A stretch of 64,000 bases of DNA from assembly GCA_004380135.1 (NCBI GenBank), contig QXCR01000006.1, forward strand, positions 1 to 64,000, in the 5' to 3' direction. This DNA is from Stemphylium vesicarium (Eukaryota > Ascomycota > Dothideomycetes > Pleosporales > Pleosporaceae). Shown one piece after another: positions 32,987 through 46,313 of this stretch. Positions within the stretch are counted from its first letter, which is position 1. Each line of letters opens with the position of its first letter. The notes beneath the pieces are model-generated. The model made no database searches. It saw only the letters and a program-made list of their open reading frames with translations, and was not told where the DNA came from. The position numbers and the translations under genes were made by a program.

Positions 32987-35839
32987 GAGAGCAGCCACTC
33001 CGATCCATGGCTTACCAGCGTAGTAGGCTCGGGTACATCTGCCGATTACGATGCATTCGTCAACGAACTTCAACACTCGAGCAAGCAGACTGCATAGTAC
33101 CACAATATCCGGCGCTGAGCGTGCCTGACCATTCACGGGGCCTCTGTTGCCACCTAATCATTCTCCCTGTTTCTCTTACGATGTAATGCATAGGCCCTGA
33201 AGCCTGTCTGCGCTCGGGCCAGCGGTGTTATAATATGGCTGGCGTATGGAGTTTGGTGTGTTACCATATACTCCCCCCCTTGATTCTCTCTCTTCAACAT
33301 ACATTCGACGTTTCTAGCCACTGCACGTAGTGGTGTTCAGCAGGCCTTGCCATGTTTTGTTCTAATTCATGGAAGGTTTCTGTTGATTTTGATTGGGAAA
33401 TACCATATCTTCGATTGTTCGAGCAGCCATCCCTGCTGCTCTTTCTTCTTATTCGCAACAACGTTCTTCGACTGTGACCCTGATTTTTTTCGTTGTACAT
33501 GGAAGAATATCCAGCCGACAAGGAGACGTTGTGCTCCGAGCCATCTTTAGACTCGTGTGCTTATTTGCTACGCAGGGGCTTTCTGATGAGTGAACCGGTA
33601 AGTGAGCGAACCTCTCAACCCACGCAACACACCTTTTTTCCAAAATCCCCATCGGGTTTCGCCGTTTATCGCTCAGTTTTACCCCACACTGCTTCTCCTT
33701 GCTCCACGTCAGCCTCAACCATGTCCACGGTCATGTCCATGTCGCCGGATCGGAATCGGGACCGGACATTGAAACACCCGACTCCGAGATTGCGATGATT
33801 TGCGCTGATGAGTAAATACCCCCCATCCCATCAGCCATCACCATGTTCTAATTCCGGGCTTTTGTCATGTCGTGTCTGGGTTCGGCCGAATTCTCGGTAT
33901 TGTTTCGTGTAGGAGATGAGCTGTTTAGTAAATACTTGGGTTGTTTTTGTTTCGGTGCATTTTTGGGTTCCGATATGGACCGGTTTTACCTATCTATTTG
34001 AGGTGATGGGGATAGCATTGGGGGAGTATGTGGTTGGGGTCATGTGCTGTGTGTGAGCTAGCGGCTGCGGAGGGGATTGTATAAGAGCTGTGTGCATTGC
34101 TGGTTCTTTCACCTTTTTCCCTTTTATACGATATTGCCCCCTTCTCCATTTTTGAAATTGGAGAAAAGGCTCGAAATGGTGTGACCAAAATCCCCACAGA
34201 AACATGGAATGTCTCTGCCTCCTTCTCTTTGCTTCCTACAAAAAAACTCGAACTCGAGTTCCATGTGTGTCCTTCGCCTGGATTCTAAATCGTTGTACCA
34301 TGCCAACAACTTCCGTCCTATCTTGGGTCCCGTTCACGAGACGGACCTTTCAAAAGAAACCAATGCTGCAGCCATGTGCTTGCGTGAGCGGAAAATTCAT
34401 ACACCTTGTCACATGTTTGTCTGGCTGTCTTTCTCAAATATCTACAGCCCTAAAAGAAGTTCCCCAGATGCCATGTTTGTTCTGTGTCGAAAAAGGACGA
34501 ACGAAAAAACCAGGCTCTCGATTCCATGTCTTTGGTGAGGATGTGTGTGGCGTTGACATGATGTTCTTCTCCATGTAAAAACGCACGTTGTGCATCCATG
34601 TAGGCACCCTGATGCAGAAGTAGCGAAGTGAGATATAAAAGTCTCGTCCACACTCTGCACTTTTGTTCCTCACCTTCTGTATACTTCTGCATTGCCCTTG
34701 GAAGTTGAAGTTGAAGCCGCTGATGAAGCGACCAAAATCCAAAGACGGCGATGACATGCCTGGAGCCGTGGGAAGTGGATTGGCCATGTTTCTACAAAAA
34801 TAGAAGATATTCATAACGATGGGATACTCGGCTGTATTTCATTAACACAACTCCTTTTTCGTCTTCTTGATACTGAAGGCGAAGAGGAATTCGCTTTCTT
34901 GAATCTTGAAATCGCATCGTTGAGCTGTCGTGACTTTTCCGTCCCTTGGGTAAGAAGCGACAAAAACGATGTCAACAACATGTCATGTGGGGTTCCACAC
35001 AGGGGAGCGAGTAGGTCATCGTTCTCAGGTTTTTTCCAAGAACCTCTAAGATGTAGACAATCTTTCTCGATTTGATGCTTCGTAAAGGTAGAAAACCATA
35101 TCCCGATATTTTGAGGATTTTTGTGATGACACAAGCGGGGGAGGTGCATAACCCCATGAGATCGGTAGCGATATCTTTTAGTTTCGATAAATTGAGGGTA
35201 AGTGATGGAGTAGAATGAGCTGTCGGATTGTAGGGAGGTTTACATGTCTGTCTAGTAGCGTGACAGCGATTAGTTCATTAGGGAAGAGTACTATGATTGT
35301 GCAACTCATGCATCATGAGGGCCAGCAGTTTTTTTTGACAGACAAGGGCCCAGTGGCTAATTTGTCACACATGTGTTGCACTCAGTGTAGCGTTTTCGAA
35401 AAGATTCTGTATGTCTAGGGATAGGAACGAACATCCAAGAGATTGGTTTGGTGAAACTGTTCATGCACATTGTGGTTTCTGTGCAGGCTCAATTTATACG
35501 CCAGTCACATATGCCGTTCCAACATGCCTTTCGGTGGCCTGAATTTTGGTGACGAACACAATGATCTTCCTCGAATAGATTTCAAAGAGAACAAGAAAGA
35601 TGACTTTGAGCCACAAAATCACCGCATTGGCAGCATCATTTTTTTTTTGGAAAGCGCAGCTCTCATGACACTGTAGACTTGATTTTTTGTTTTTCAGGAG
35701 AGAAGAGTAGTGTCATGGTACTCGTCTTGGTGACATTGCGGCCATTTATATACAAAGATGCTTCCTCCATCCGGACCAAGTCAAGTCAAGCCAAGCCAAG
35801 CCACCCCGATGACACACTTCCCCCACACCTTTTCTTCAC
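32987..35839. other. 2.85-kb gene-free stretch
   Basis: This is the longest interval without a recognisable gene. It is T-rich on the plus strand. Open frames (for example 33493-33798 plus, 34434-34814 minus, 34811-35149 minus) show no domain, conserved start or plausible splice partner. The left end is probably a kapC 3' UTR. I see no terminal repeats, transposase-like frame or obvious tandem repeat. It may hold a non-coding transcript or a decayed element, but nothing in the sequence proves either. Confidence 0.5.
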
Positions 35840-36705
35840 CTACAAACAAGTCCCCGGAATACTCGCGGTAGCATTCTTAACATAGCCCTCCAAAAACCCT
35901 CCACCCCCACACTGCAGTCCCTTAACAAAAGCCTTCGCCACGATATCCGCGCCTTTGGGACTCGTATGCGTATGGTCCTGCGGGAAAATCGCATCCGTCT
36001 CCGCCTTACCCATGCTCTCAAAGATACTCGCGGTATACGCTCCATGATCCACAAACATAGCCTCACTCCCCAACGTCTTCGCCACATCGCGCGCATACCC
36101 GACAAACCTCCCACCATCGGTATACACAAAGCTGCCACTCTCCCAGGGGTTATTCGGCGTCTGCGAGCTCATAATGACCTTTGCGCCCTTTGCGATGAGC
36201 GCCTTGCCGGCCTCGGTCAGGTACCAGTTGTACGTATGCACGGTGACGGTTTCGCCGTTGTATGTCGAGGTGCAGGTTTCGGAGCCGGTGCCGGGACACA
36301 CGGAACGTCCGTTGTCGCTGCTGGACAACGAGCCGCCGTCGTTGTGCCCGAATTCTATGATTACAATGTCGTTGGGTTGGACTAGGTTGATGATTTCGTC
36401 GAAGCGGCCTTCGACGGTGTAGGAGCGCGAGCTGCGGCCCCCGATGGCTTTGTTGACTACCGGCAGGGACATGGAGTAGGGGAGGAAGACGCCCCAGCCT
36501 GTGGTGGGTTGTTAGGGGGGGTTTTTCCTCGCAATGTTTGGGGGGTGGGTGGAGAGTGTGTACCTGTTGTTACGCCGTTTGCTCTTGCCATTGTGGAATC
36601 TCCGGCGAGATAGAGAGTAGGCGCACGCTTGGTGACATGGCCACGAGGAGCACCAAGGGCTGTAGCAGCCAAAGCCAGCACCGAGACGATAGTCGAAGAA
36701 TACAT
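35840..36705 (-). CDS. secreted SGNH esterase, rhamnogalacturonan acetylesterase type
   Basis: Two exons (36705-36564, 36498-35840) join across a 65-nt intron to 266 residues, restoring GVTTGWGVFLPYSM. Residues 1-18 are a signal peptide, and a KR pair near residue 26-27 could be a Kex2 site. SGNH motifs are clear: GDSTM with nucleophile S37, the Gly-containing block VNKAIGGRSSRSY, IIEFGHNDGG, and the C-terminal FPQDHTHTSPKGA with the catalytic Asp and His. The order and spacing fit carbohydrate esterase family 12, which removes acetyl groups from rhamnogalacturonan in plant pectin. It is predicted to be extracellular. A TATATA box at about 36805-36811 lies about 100 bp upstream. Confidence 0.92.
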
Positions 36706-38015
36706 GATGAAGAACGAGAATATCGGACACTTGAAAATGGTGACCTGTCAAGAAAGTGATAACAACTTCTTAGGATCTCAAACTCCACAGCGTCAACCAT
36801 CATCATATATACCTACCTTGCCCCTCTCCCATAACCCACGTCGCGCGCCACCAAACAAAATTTCTCCGTATAAATAAACTACACCCCCTCTATTTCCACA
36901 TAGTAGTCCGCGAAGTAGTACCGGGCTACGCAGCGATCAGCCTGAAACATCACCATACCAGGTAAGCATTCTAAAGCCCTACCCACACCTCCACCCCCAG
37001 ACACGGGCGCTAGAGCAAACGGGGGCTGCGGGGAGTCCTCCGAACATGGTATGGTTTCCCAATTTACCGTGGCATACATATTGCTTACACTGGAATTGCC
37101 GGAGGGGAGGGGGATGGTTGGACTATAGCTGTGCTGTATTGGGGTAGAGAGATTGCTTTGTGTAGATTGTTCCGATGGTGGATGACGGGGTATATCCATG
37201 CCTCTGCATCCATGCTTGTATCACAAGCTGGTAAGCTGGTAAGATGGCTGGTTAGGTACCGAACGCCAGTAGCAGCAGCCGGAAAGTCCGGGGGATTCGC
37301 GGCCGAGCGGTAGACAGGGACTTGCGTTTTCGTTTCGGGCAAGGAGATTAGCTGGACTAGGGTCGCTGTCATATAGTCACGAGTTACTGCTGTCTGTGTT
37401 GGCGCAGTTCCGCTTGTGCGCTGTTGGAGAAACAAAATGGAAAGCTTGGTTGCGGGTTCGATGATGTAGAGCATGCACGGTGGTGCGTGCTACATTGTTT
37501 CCGCTAGCGTTGCGGCGGGATATCTCGTTCCGAGATGACGCTATGGAGGGATACCGAGGTCCATGGCCCTCTTTTTGGTCTTGCTTTTTTGTGACTTACG
37601 CCTTGATCGCTCTTGTGTTTGAAGATTGAGAGTTGCTGGTGGGAATTTGTTTGTTGTATATTGGAGGGGAGATGGTGAGGTCCCGAGGTCATTAGGTCGT
37701 TTCGCATGCTGGACTAGTGCTCACTTTCCTTTCATTCACGTTCCACGAGAGAGATGAAGGCTATCGGTCAGGTTGATGAGATGCTGCAGCGCGCATTTTG
37801 TCTGTATCGTGCAAACCTCGTTGCGATTACGTCTGGCTGGAAAGGAGCCAGCATCCAGCCATTGATTGACCTTCTATCCCGTCACTCGCCGCTCAACCCC
37901 CTCCAAATTCTTCACAAACCCAATTACTCCTCGGCGCAATCTCTCTTTGCGCATGAACCACCACACAGAATCGTCAGCACACATCTCTACACAACAGCAC
38001 CAAAGGAAGGAAAAA
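36706..38015. other. intergenic between esterase and Zn2Cys6 regulator
   Basis: 1.3 kb containing the esterase promoter (TATA-like box near 36805-36811) and the 3' side of the regulator gene. Minor open frames on both strands are not convincing. Confidence 0.5.
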
Positions 38016-39990
38016 CTAACAGTCAACTCCACCCACAACCACCCCCTCTTCTCTCCTCCTCAACTCACGTCTCCTTCCCTTCAACTTCTCTCCATTCCTT
38101 GAATCATACCTCATCTCTATGACCCCCTTACCACCCCTGCCCATCCTAACCCTAATAAACAAGTCGCCCAAACGGCGCCGCTCAGGCATATCTGCCGCTG
38201 TGCGGATACTCGGGGCCAACGATATCAAATTCCGCTCTCCAATCTGCTCGTGAAGAATACCTTCTTCTTGCTTGAGACATGAAGCTGCTACCAGACCTGC
38301 GGCGAGAGAGTCCCAGACACCTTCTCGCCGCTGGTAGTTGAACAGCAGAGCTAGAGCGCGGCGCCGGACGAAGGGGTCTCGGCATCGTGTTGCGATGAGG
38401 AATAAAGGGACGATGGGCGAGAGTTCGAAGGAGGGGGAGAAGGTAAGTGATGTGCGTGTTGCTGTGAAGTTTGAGGATAGGGTTCTGGTTGTTGGGGCTG
38501 CGGCCGGGTATTCGGCGTCGAAGCGGAAGATAACTTTTAGTGTCTCAGAGGGAGTGGTTGGCGTTGGTGAGGGCGTGCTTGTATTGGTTTGCTGGGATGC
38601 CGGCGATGGTGTGGAGTGAGACGAAGGCATCGGTTGCTGCTGCTGTAACATGGGTAATGTCTCTGCCAGCTCGACTACTTCCCTGAAATCTTCAATGTAG
38701 GCATCCCACGCCATCTCGCTTATAAGATCAGCTCCAGCTGCAGCTATCGTCCGCATGATGATAGCATAGATCTGCAACAACGTCTTTCCTCTTTGTTCTT
38801 TTCCTCCCCTGTCGTCTTTGTGTTTACCACTTGTCTTTACGAAGTTTCGGAATCTCTCATCCCACTCTCTGAGTCCCCTCGTCAAGCATTCGTACAAGAA
38901 TTTGAACCCCTCTTCTTTCGCCGTGTATGGTCTGGCATCTAGATTGCCTGCTGACGACAGCATGCACCTGCTCAGTCTGACGAGATCATCTCTTGCCGCC
39001 TCATTACTCTTACATCCCTCTTCTTTTTTAGGTATGTCCAAGACTTCCGGTGCGCTGTCCAGACCCCACTGGTACGGACTCGTATCATCAGAGTAGGTCA
39101 TAGCCTGTAGATCAAGTCGGACGAGTACACTACCAATTGCTTTTTGTACTTCGCTTGGGCTCTGCCCCGGACTTTTTCCATGTTGGTCTAGTATCCGGAG
39201 CCCATTGCGAAGGTGCGTATTAGCAGCTTTGTAGTTGCTAGCCAAGTTTTTGAAACAAGTGAAAATGATGCATGCGATGAGAATCTTCTTGATTGTCTTT
39301 TGAGACTGTTGATGTGTGCTTAGAAGGATGTTTGAGTGCCGGACAGCGCGCATGTACTGTATGAGCGCGGCATCATTGGGTATACTGGCCCCTTGTCCAT
39401 TTCGACTGCTTTCTAGACGTTCATGCATGGTGCTCAGAGCTAGAATCCCATGCTTGATCGCCGGCTCGGAATGGCTCATCTGGAAAACGGTCTGGGTCCA
39501 GAGCTCCGAGTCGAAAAACTCCGTCCATCGTGGTAGAGTATGTGCCGGGAAGGAGTGAAAAGACCGGTTTTCCTGGGGTTCTGGGCTTACACTCGTAGAA
39601 GGACTTCTCGTAACGGTGGGCTGCAGTGACTGTTGGGGGATGACTAAGAAGGAGGAGTTGCGATATGTGGCTGCCGTAGCGGGCGAACTGCGGTTTAGTC
39701 TGGAGAGATCTTTGTAGCCTCCGCATATTCGACCCGCTTTGGCGCATTTCGTACACGCTGATCACGGTGGTTAGCGCTGGTGCCCCTCGGAGTCTGGGGA
39801 ACAGGGCTAATAGAGTACTTGGCTTGGTTTCGTCGCATTTGACACGCCTTCTTCTACTCACTGTTAGTGTATTTGTAAGCAGCTCGAAGCACAGCTACAG
39901 ATTCACTCACCTGCAACTCTCGCAGCCGGTCTTCACCCGAAGCTTCAAGCTCTTTTCAAGTCGTCGTAGAGTAATGTCAGCGTCGTTCAT
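38016..39990 (-). CDS. Zn2Cys6 fungal-specific transcription factor
   Basis: Three exons (39990-39911, 39853-39819, 39757-38016) join in phase to 618 residues. Both introns interrupt the zinc cluster, and correct joining gives the full C-x2-C-x6-C-x6-C-x2-C-x6-C pattern with Cys at 23, 26, 33, 40, 43 and 50. The basic run RRRRVK lies between the second and third Cys. The rest resembles the fungal-specific regulatory region: WTEFFDSELWTQTVFQMSHS, then IKHGILALSTMHERLE and the helical LIACIIFTCFKNLASNYK. A Ser/Thr/Pro-rich linker lies near residues 415-450. Target genes cannot be read from the sequence. It lies upstream of the acetylesterase on the same strand, which is not evidence of control. 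Confidence 0.88.
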
Positions 39991-40812
39991 GTTGGCTATG
40001 AGCAAGTAGTGAGTTTGAGATGGTAAGAATCATATCAAGTTCAGTGAATACTAAGCGACGCATAATGAGAGATGCGTTTTTAGTAAATCCTACAACCAAA
40101 GGACGCAACGCAAGTCGGACATGCCGAATCGAGTATGCCGTCGGAAAACTACCACTTGGCTAGAGGCTGAGCTCCGCGTCCGGTTCTACGATTTGAGCAT
40201 TCAAAGGATTTTGCGGGGGGTCTTACAGCTTCGTTGCTATGTTGCTTGCGTGGGCCGCGTCCACCCTGACCCCGGTCCGTAATGCATGCAACCGAAATGA
40301 GGAAGCCTCGCGAACGCCGTCAAGATTGATCGACTCAACTACTACGCAACAACACAAACCTTCAGGATTCTGGCATTGTGACAAGCCTCTGGGATCGAGG
40401 CAAAACAGACCGACAACGGAGATAGGAATCAAAGTGAAGAAGACGATATGATTCATGAATCTATGTTTCGCCCGTGAAGGGGCTATAGTGCCCCAGCACC
40501 TGTGTATAATGTCCATTACTCGCTCGCGCCCATGCCAAGAGATCAACACTCAAGAAAATATAATTTGGGCAATGCAAGAAGCGCGCTGCCATGCATGCCA
40601 GATGTGTAAACAAGATATGTGACCAAAGTTGTAAAAACGCCGCCAGGGGATGCTCGCATTGAGCGTCCATATGCAATCGTCAAGGTGTAAAAGTAATGCT
40701 GTGTGGGGTATCGAGCCTGCCGACAACGACCATAGGAAACTTCGGCATGCTGTTGAAATATGTACGAAATTGCTGAAGCGAACATGTTTCCATGAGAGGC
40801 TTCCAGGGAAGC
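39991..40812. other. intergenic
   Basis: 822 bp containing the promoter of the Zn2Cys6 gene and the 3' UTR of the DUF1765 gene. No gene, RNA or repeat is recognised. Confidence 0.5.
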
Positions 40813-43800
40813 TCAACCAGGTCGCCTAAAAGCTTCGACGTTCAAGGTGGGCGTCTCGACTTGTCGGTTCGACGGCACGCCTTCGTTCTTCCTCCTATCA
40901 AAGAAATTCTGGCACTCATGGCTGACGAAGGTCCATTCCGCGAGAGCGCGACCGGCATATGTACTCGATGTCACGGCAGCGCCAGTGGGCGGTGTGCTCA
41001 GAACAGGCTCGAGATTGATGCCCTTTTCCTGTAATAGGGTTTGCGCCGGAGCAGGGAGGCGCGGTGGTTGGAGGCGCATATGCTGGTACGTACCAAAGCG
41101 CTTGTCGACCCATTCAAGAGAGAAGCGGAAGTTGTACGACCGATGGGTGCTTGTTGCAGGTGCGGGTGCTGGCGCCGGGGTTTCGGGAGCTGCCGTAGTA
41201 GAAGGCGCTTCGCTTGACGGTTTCGCGCCGTTTGTGTTGGAGGTCTTGCTGGCGTTTTCCTTTTCTTTAGCGGGTCCAGGGCTCTTTGACTTGGCAGCCT
41301 GCTTCGAGCCTCCTCCGATGAGACTGCGCAACATGCTCCACTTGCCTTTGCCCTGATCTTCGTCTGGGAAGTCGTGTGAGTCTGTTGATAAAGAAGACTC
41401 TGGTCGGATCTCGGCCTCAGGAATGACGTTGCTCGTGGGGCTGGGTTTTCGCTGGTGGGGGTTTTGGACTACACCATCGAACGAAAGGAAAGGGCCGCTG
41501 TTGGCCACGATGGGATTATCATTACGTATGATGAGGAAGCGTCGGCCTGGCGCAGGGTTGCAAGCCTGGGTCGACGGGTACATGATTTGCTTGCGTTCGG
41601 CCTCTTCTTGAAGCCAAAGGTAGTGAGACCAGATGGACCGGAGACGGTCACTCAAAGCGCGTTTGATCGATCTGCATATCTGTCAGCATCTACTGCAATG
41701 GTCAAACATTCGAATTGTACGCACATTTCGACCTCGGTCTCATTTCCATCAAAACGAGCAACTCGCCAACAAATCAGTCGCATAAAGTATGAGCGCACCA
41801 TGGGACACCAGTGATTGAACCTGCTTTCAAAGAATTCGGGTTCCAGGAGGAAGTCGAGACACAGTCCTGCCTTTCGGCGCTCGTCCATGACCAAGGTACA
41901 CCAGCTGCTGTAGAGGAAAGCATATAGCTTGATTTCAGTAGCTGTGTTATGACTGGCAGCCATCGCTTTGAAGACTGAAAGCCAGAAAGGCCAATCCATG
42001 ACGGCGTGGTGATCGCTATCGTGTTGCTCGTAGCGCACCATGATGATGAAAGCCTCTTCAAGAAAGTCGCAGAGCGTGTAACAAGCACTGTTGTCGTAAA
42101 TGGAAATCTTTCGCGCCTGCGCTTGCAAGAGGCGAGCAAAGCTTTCGGCAAACATTCTTCTGGCAACGTGTAGATGCGCGTTTCGCTCGGAAAGGAAATC
42201 CCGTATTAACATTATGAGTCGGTTTTCCTGCATCAATCGAGTGGCGTTTGCGGGTGGAAGAGCGATGTTTGAGGCTGATGCATCCGGTTCTAGAACATCA
42301 TCAAATGTGATGGCTGCTGCACTTGATGGGTCTTCAGGCGGTTGCTGTGGAGTAGCGTTCCGGTTGATGGTCGCATCCAAGTTGACCAGAACCTGGGCGT
42401 GGACCATGATCAGTCCTGGCACACAGATGCGCTCGGCATTGGTGGGCTCAGCAGGTAGGAAATCGCTAACGAGAATATGGAAATGTTTGACAAAGACATA
42501 GAAAAGGTCGCTCTCTGCGCCAGACCAGCGTTTTGTCCATAGTCCGTACCAGTCAATGTTGGCCATGGCGAGAGGCGGCAGAGTGGGCTTATGCAATTCG
42601 CGCATAAGTCGGTTGAGAGAGAGCAGCTTCAGGGACAGAAGCATGGGCGGGAAAGAAGCGACCACTCGATCGGATACAGCATCCACTCGGTCAAGCTTTG
42701 ATACGCCCGACTCTTCCATTACTCGCTTCATCATTTCGAGAGAAGGGCTCCATAGGCGCACCAGAACATCTGCGACTCCGGGGCAGAAACAAAAGGCATA
42801 CGCGCATGTCTTTCCACAGAATGTGACCAGCGATGCCGCGGCATTTCGCAAAGCCATCTTTTCCACGACAAACGCCATTTGTGACTGCAGATTTTGGGTA
42901 AAAACGTTTCGCACGTTGTGATAGACAGATTCAGCGAGAAAGTCGGAAGAGCTGGAAGAGGCGTTAGAAGGGGCGGTGGATGTAGACGGTGTCTCTACGC
43001 GGTCTGCAAGTGCACAAAAGGGAGATGGATACAGTCTCCACTCAGGCCGCTCCATAATCGCAGCGATGCCTTCTAAGATGACTGGACGGTCTGTGCCGGA
43101 GATGGACTGATTGTTCCGTCCTGCCACGAGCTCTAGGAGGCTTGTCCACCAGCCATTCAGGATGTTCACGCGACGATCGAGGTCTTCGGGCCTGAGCTTC
43201 TGGTTCGAGGGGTGCGACGCATGCTGACGGAGGAAGGGAAGGAGGGCGGTGCGAACGACGTTGGCCTTGAGGGAGCTAGATTTTGATTGGAACCTATTTC
43301 TCGTTAGCATGGAGTGGGCTGTTTAGGGAAAGGGGGTCGTACTTGCGCAGATCCGCGTCGAGGGTTCTGAATGCATTCCACAGCTCGTCTTTTTTCCGGG
43401 GTTCCGTCTTGATGCCTTTCAGCTTCTCTGCAGAGATATTGCGAGGTAGTGGAGGGACAGCATGGCTAGGACTTACTGGCCCTTGGTTTTGGTGGTAATG
43501 GGGCAGCTGTTCCGTCGAGAACGACTTGGGTACAGAGGGGAGGTTGGAGGCATTGGAGTTGGCGCTGAAGAGTCCGCTTAGGCGCTTGTTCTTCTTGCTG
43601 AGGGGTGCTGGCTGCTGGATTTCCTCCTGCACTGTGTCTCTTGCCTCGGACTCTTCTGGGATGCTAGTAGTGCTTGTGGGCGTCTTTCGCTTGGCTGGCT
43701 CGCCTACTGGCTGGGGCTTCTTGACGGCGGGATCCTTTTTCTTGAGCTTCTTCTCCTTGACTGGAGATGTCGACTCTCGCGGCTGCTGCTGCTGCTGCGA

Positions 43801-44322
43801 GACGACCCAGGACTTCCTCCGCAAGTTGGTCAAAGACCGCACCGGCGAACCGGCGGGAGAGTCTGTCTGCTTAACGGCCTCGGTACGGCCGCGTTCGGGC
43901 TTGCGGTCTGGCTTGGGTTCGGCGGACGGGTCTCTGCTCTTGCTGCTGGTAAAGGGGAGGAAGCGTGAGGAGCGGCGCGAGAGGTTGGTGGTGGGTCTCA
44001 GTTGAGGCATCTGCACACCCGGCAACTCTGGGGCTTCTTCAGACGAGGGACTCGACCCGCCCGAATGGCTCTCAGAGGTCCTCTCCTCGCTCCTGGCATG
44101 TTCAGCATCGTCTTCAGAGGCTCTAATGTCAACGGCGGGTGTCTCCTGATCCAGGTCCTTTACTTGGGGAAAGTACGTGTAGGATGCGGCTTTGGGCAGT
44201 TGGGCGCGTTCGAGCTCTCGCGGAGGCTGCGGGGAGGCCTCAGACGTGGCCCTGGACCGGCCGCGAATGGCATTCGCGAGGGAGTAGTGGCTGCGAGGAG
44301 CCTGGGCGACGGCGATAGGCAT
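40813..44322 (-). CDS. DUF1765-domain protein, unknown function
   Basis: Three exons (44322-43343, 43293-41725, 41671-40813) join in phase to 1135 residues. The N-terminal 325 residues are low-complexity, rich in Ser/Pro/Lys/Glu, with a run of Gln. The central part is the fungal DUF1765 region: NILNGWWTSLLELVAGRNNQ, NIDWYGLWTKRWSGAESDLF near residue 572, and FVKHFHILVSDFLPAE. A helical segment with FNHWCPMVRSYFMRLICWRV follows. The tail is again Ser/Pro/Lys-rich and ends in a short conserved-looking block (YAGRALAEWTFVSHECQNFF). The molecular role of the family is unknown to me. Introns are 49 and 53 nt; the second donor is GTGCGT. Confidence 0.88.
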
Positions 44323-46313
44323 GGCGGAACGAAGGTGGGCGGTGGGAAGCAGTGGCTGGCCAGCCCGTCTTCAATAGGTCACAGTACGCGTGTCGGAGAA
44401 CCTACGGGCTCATGGCGGTGGAATCGGACGGGAGCGGCGTGGTGCTGTCAGGCGGGCCGTTGTGAGGATGGCTGTGAATAGCTCGTTCGCAGATGTTCAC
44501 GGGAGCGACGACGTCACAATCGAGGCTGTGAGACCGGGAGCGAACGGCAGCCGTCTGGGACAAGCCGGACGTGTATTGTAAAAGCGAGCGGGATACCAAA
44601 AGGCAAGATGTTCAGTAGCGACTGGCAGGTGTTTGAGTTTAGGATTCAGCACAATCTGACGCCGCTCCTGGGGGCAGATTGAGCTATTACTTGCACGCTT
44701 TCGCAGGCGGATGAGTTGGGGGCTAGCAGGGATCATGGGCAGATCGCGTCGGAGCGATAATTCTATATTAAAAACGGGCGCAGTCTTGGTGTCATTTGCC
44801 ATTCGTCTGCTACTCCGCCTGCGCCGTTTCTTGGACCTACCCAAGCACCTGCGCACGGCGTTACGAGTTTTAGCCTGGCAATGATGTTATCGCGTGTGCG
44901 TGTGTGTCTTGCTCGACGCCTCTCCCGCGTAGTCGCCACAGCGCAAAAGGCACCGCACATGGGCCGCCCGTGTTGCAGCATATAGCGATAGTCAGTGTCA
45001 GAGGCGCCAGTGCGTTCCCCCTACAGTGGGCCCGGCGAACCAACTTGTTTTTTTGCGACGTGAACATGAACACTGCAATCTCTGGGGCGTCTTGCTCGCA
45101 ATTTCCTCGCCTGCTTCCATGTTCATAGTGGACGCGTCCCCGCCCGCTGACCGCCTCGTTTCGGTGTATTGACGTCCTCCCGGCTGCGCTTACCGGTCGG
45201 AGAACGAGTACTCGCATGCTGGTGGACAGGTGCCAGTAAGTAGTTCAGGGTCAACCCCTCAACCAAAAATCTTCATGGGTACGCCAGCCTGCACTAGCCG
45301 CTCCATATGCATTGGAAGCCGTAAACGCGGCAGAGGCCAACCGCAATTGGTTTCAAGATTCCTGACCCACGCTGGCCTGCTGTTCGTCCGACTTTCCGAG
45401 CAGCGAGTAGCCAACAGCCGTCGGAGTGGAACCTGCCAGACAGGCGACACTGCAGCCCATGGCTTATCTGAGGGGCCATGGTTCGCTGTTGCTGTCATGG
45501 ATATGCACATGTATGCCGTAGATCACTCGGGATATGCTGCTCGGAAGAACGTGCATCGAGTTAGCCGTCATAGTTGGCTTGCATCATCTACTGTGAACAC
45601 GACTCTTGCGGACGCATGTTGATCAGAATAACAACGCAGCAGGCAGTCCGGCTAGCAACTATTCATGTAGCCGGCCATGTACACTGGTGAGCTTGTCCCT
45701 TGTAGGCTGACGCTTAAGAAGCAATCACAGCATTAGCACATCCTTGGCTATTGCCGAAACCCAAACTTCGACGGCTGCTCAAAGCTCATGTCTCCTAAAG
45801 CCCCTCATCATGTGTATGCCGAGCTGGATTGTGCTTGCTTCTCTCGTGTGAGCCTTTACACTATGCATGAGAGTGCACAAAAAGTAGCCCCCTTCAACAA
45901 CTTTAGGGGGCCAAGGTAGTCTGTGCTCCCCGCCATGAGGGGTGTGCGTATCTGTTCGACATGATCCTTTTGTAACCGTCCCAGGGTATCCGCATCCCGA
46001 ACGTACGTAGATCTATGTCGGACATTAGGTGGTGTGCGGTGGCTGGTGACATTGCTGACACTCGCAGCTCCGGAACGCGAACCCGGCGGGTATGCTTAAA
46101 TCTCCCTAGATGCGTCATGTCTACACCGAAGCCGCCTTGATTTGCTTCATAACAGTCGGAAGGGTCACATTCAAGTCCGCAAAGCTAACATCACGTGATG
46201 CTCATGTTTCCAGACTGAACATGTCCATTGGCTCGGCATCTGTGGCCCAGTGGTATTGACACAGTCGCTAGTATTTTGATACATTTAGGCCGTCATCCAA
46301 CAACAATCTCCAT
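44323..46313. other. 2-kb intergenic stretch
   Basis: The left part is the DUF1765 promoter and the right end is the ATP14 3' UTR. The largest open frame (45230-45622 plus, 130 codons) has no domain and unconvincing composition. No repeat or RNA gene is recognised. Confidence 0.5.

Noticed and set aside
34434..34814. 126-codon minus-strand frame in the gene-free region
   Set aside because: No conserved pattern; overlapping alternative frames on the same strand are equally open.
45230..45622. 130-codon plus-strand frame
   Set aside because: Composition is not coding-like, no domain is visible and no promoter or splice context supports it.
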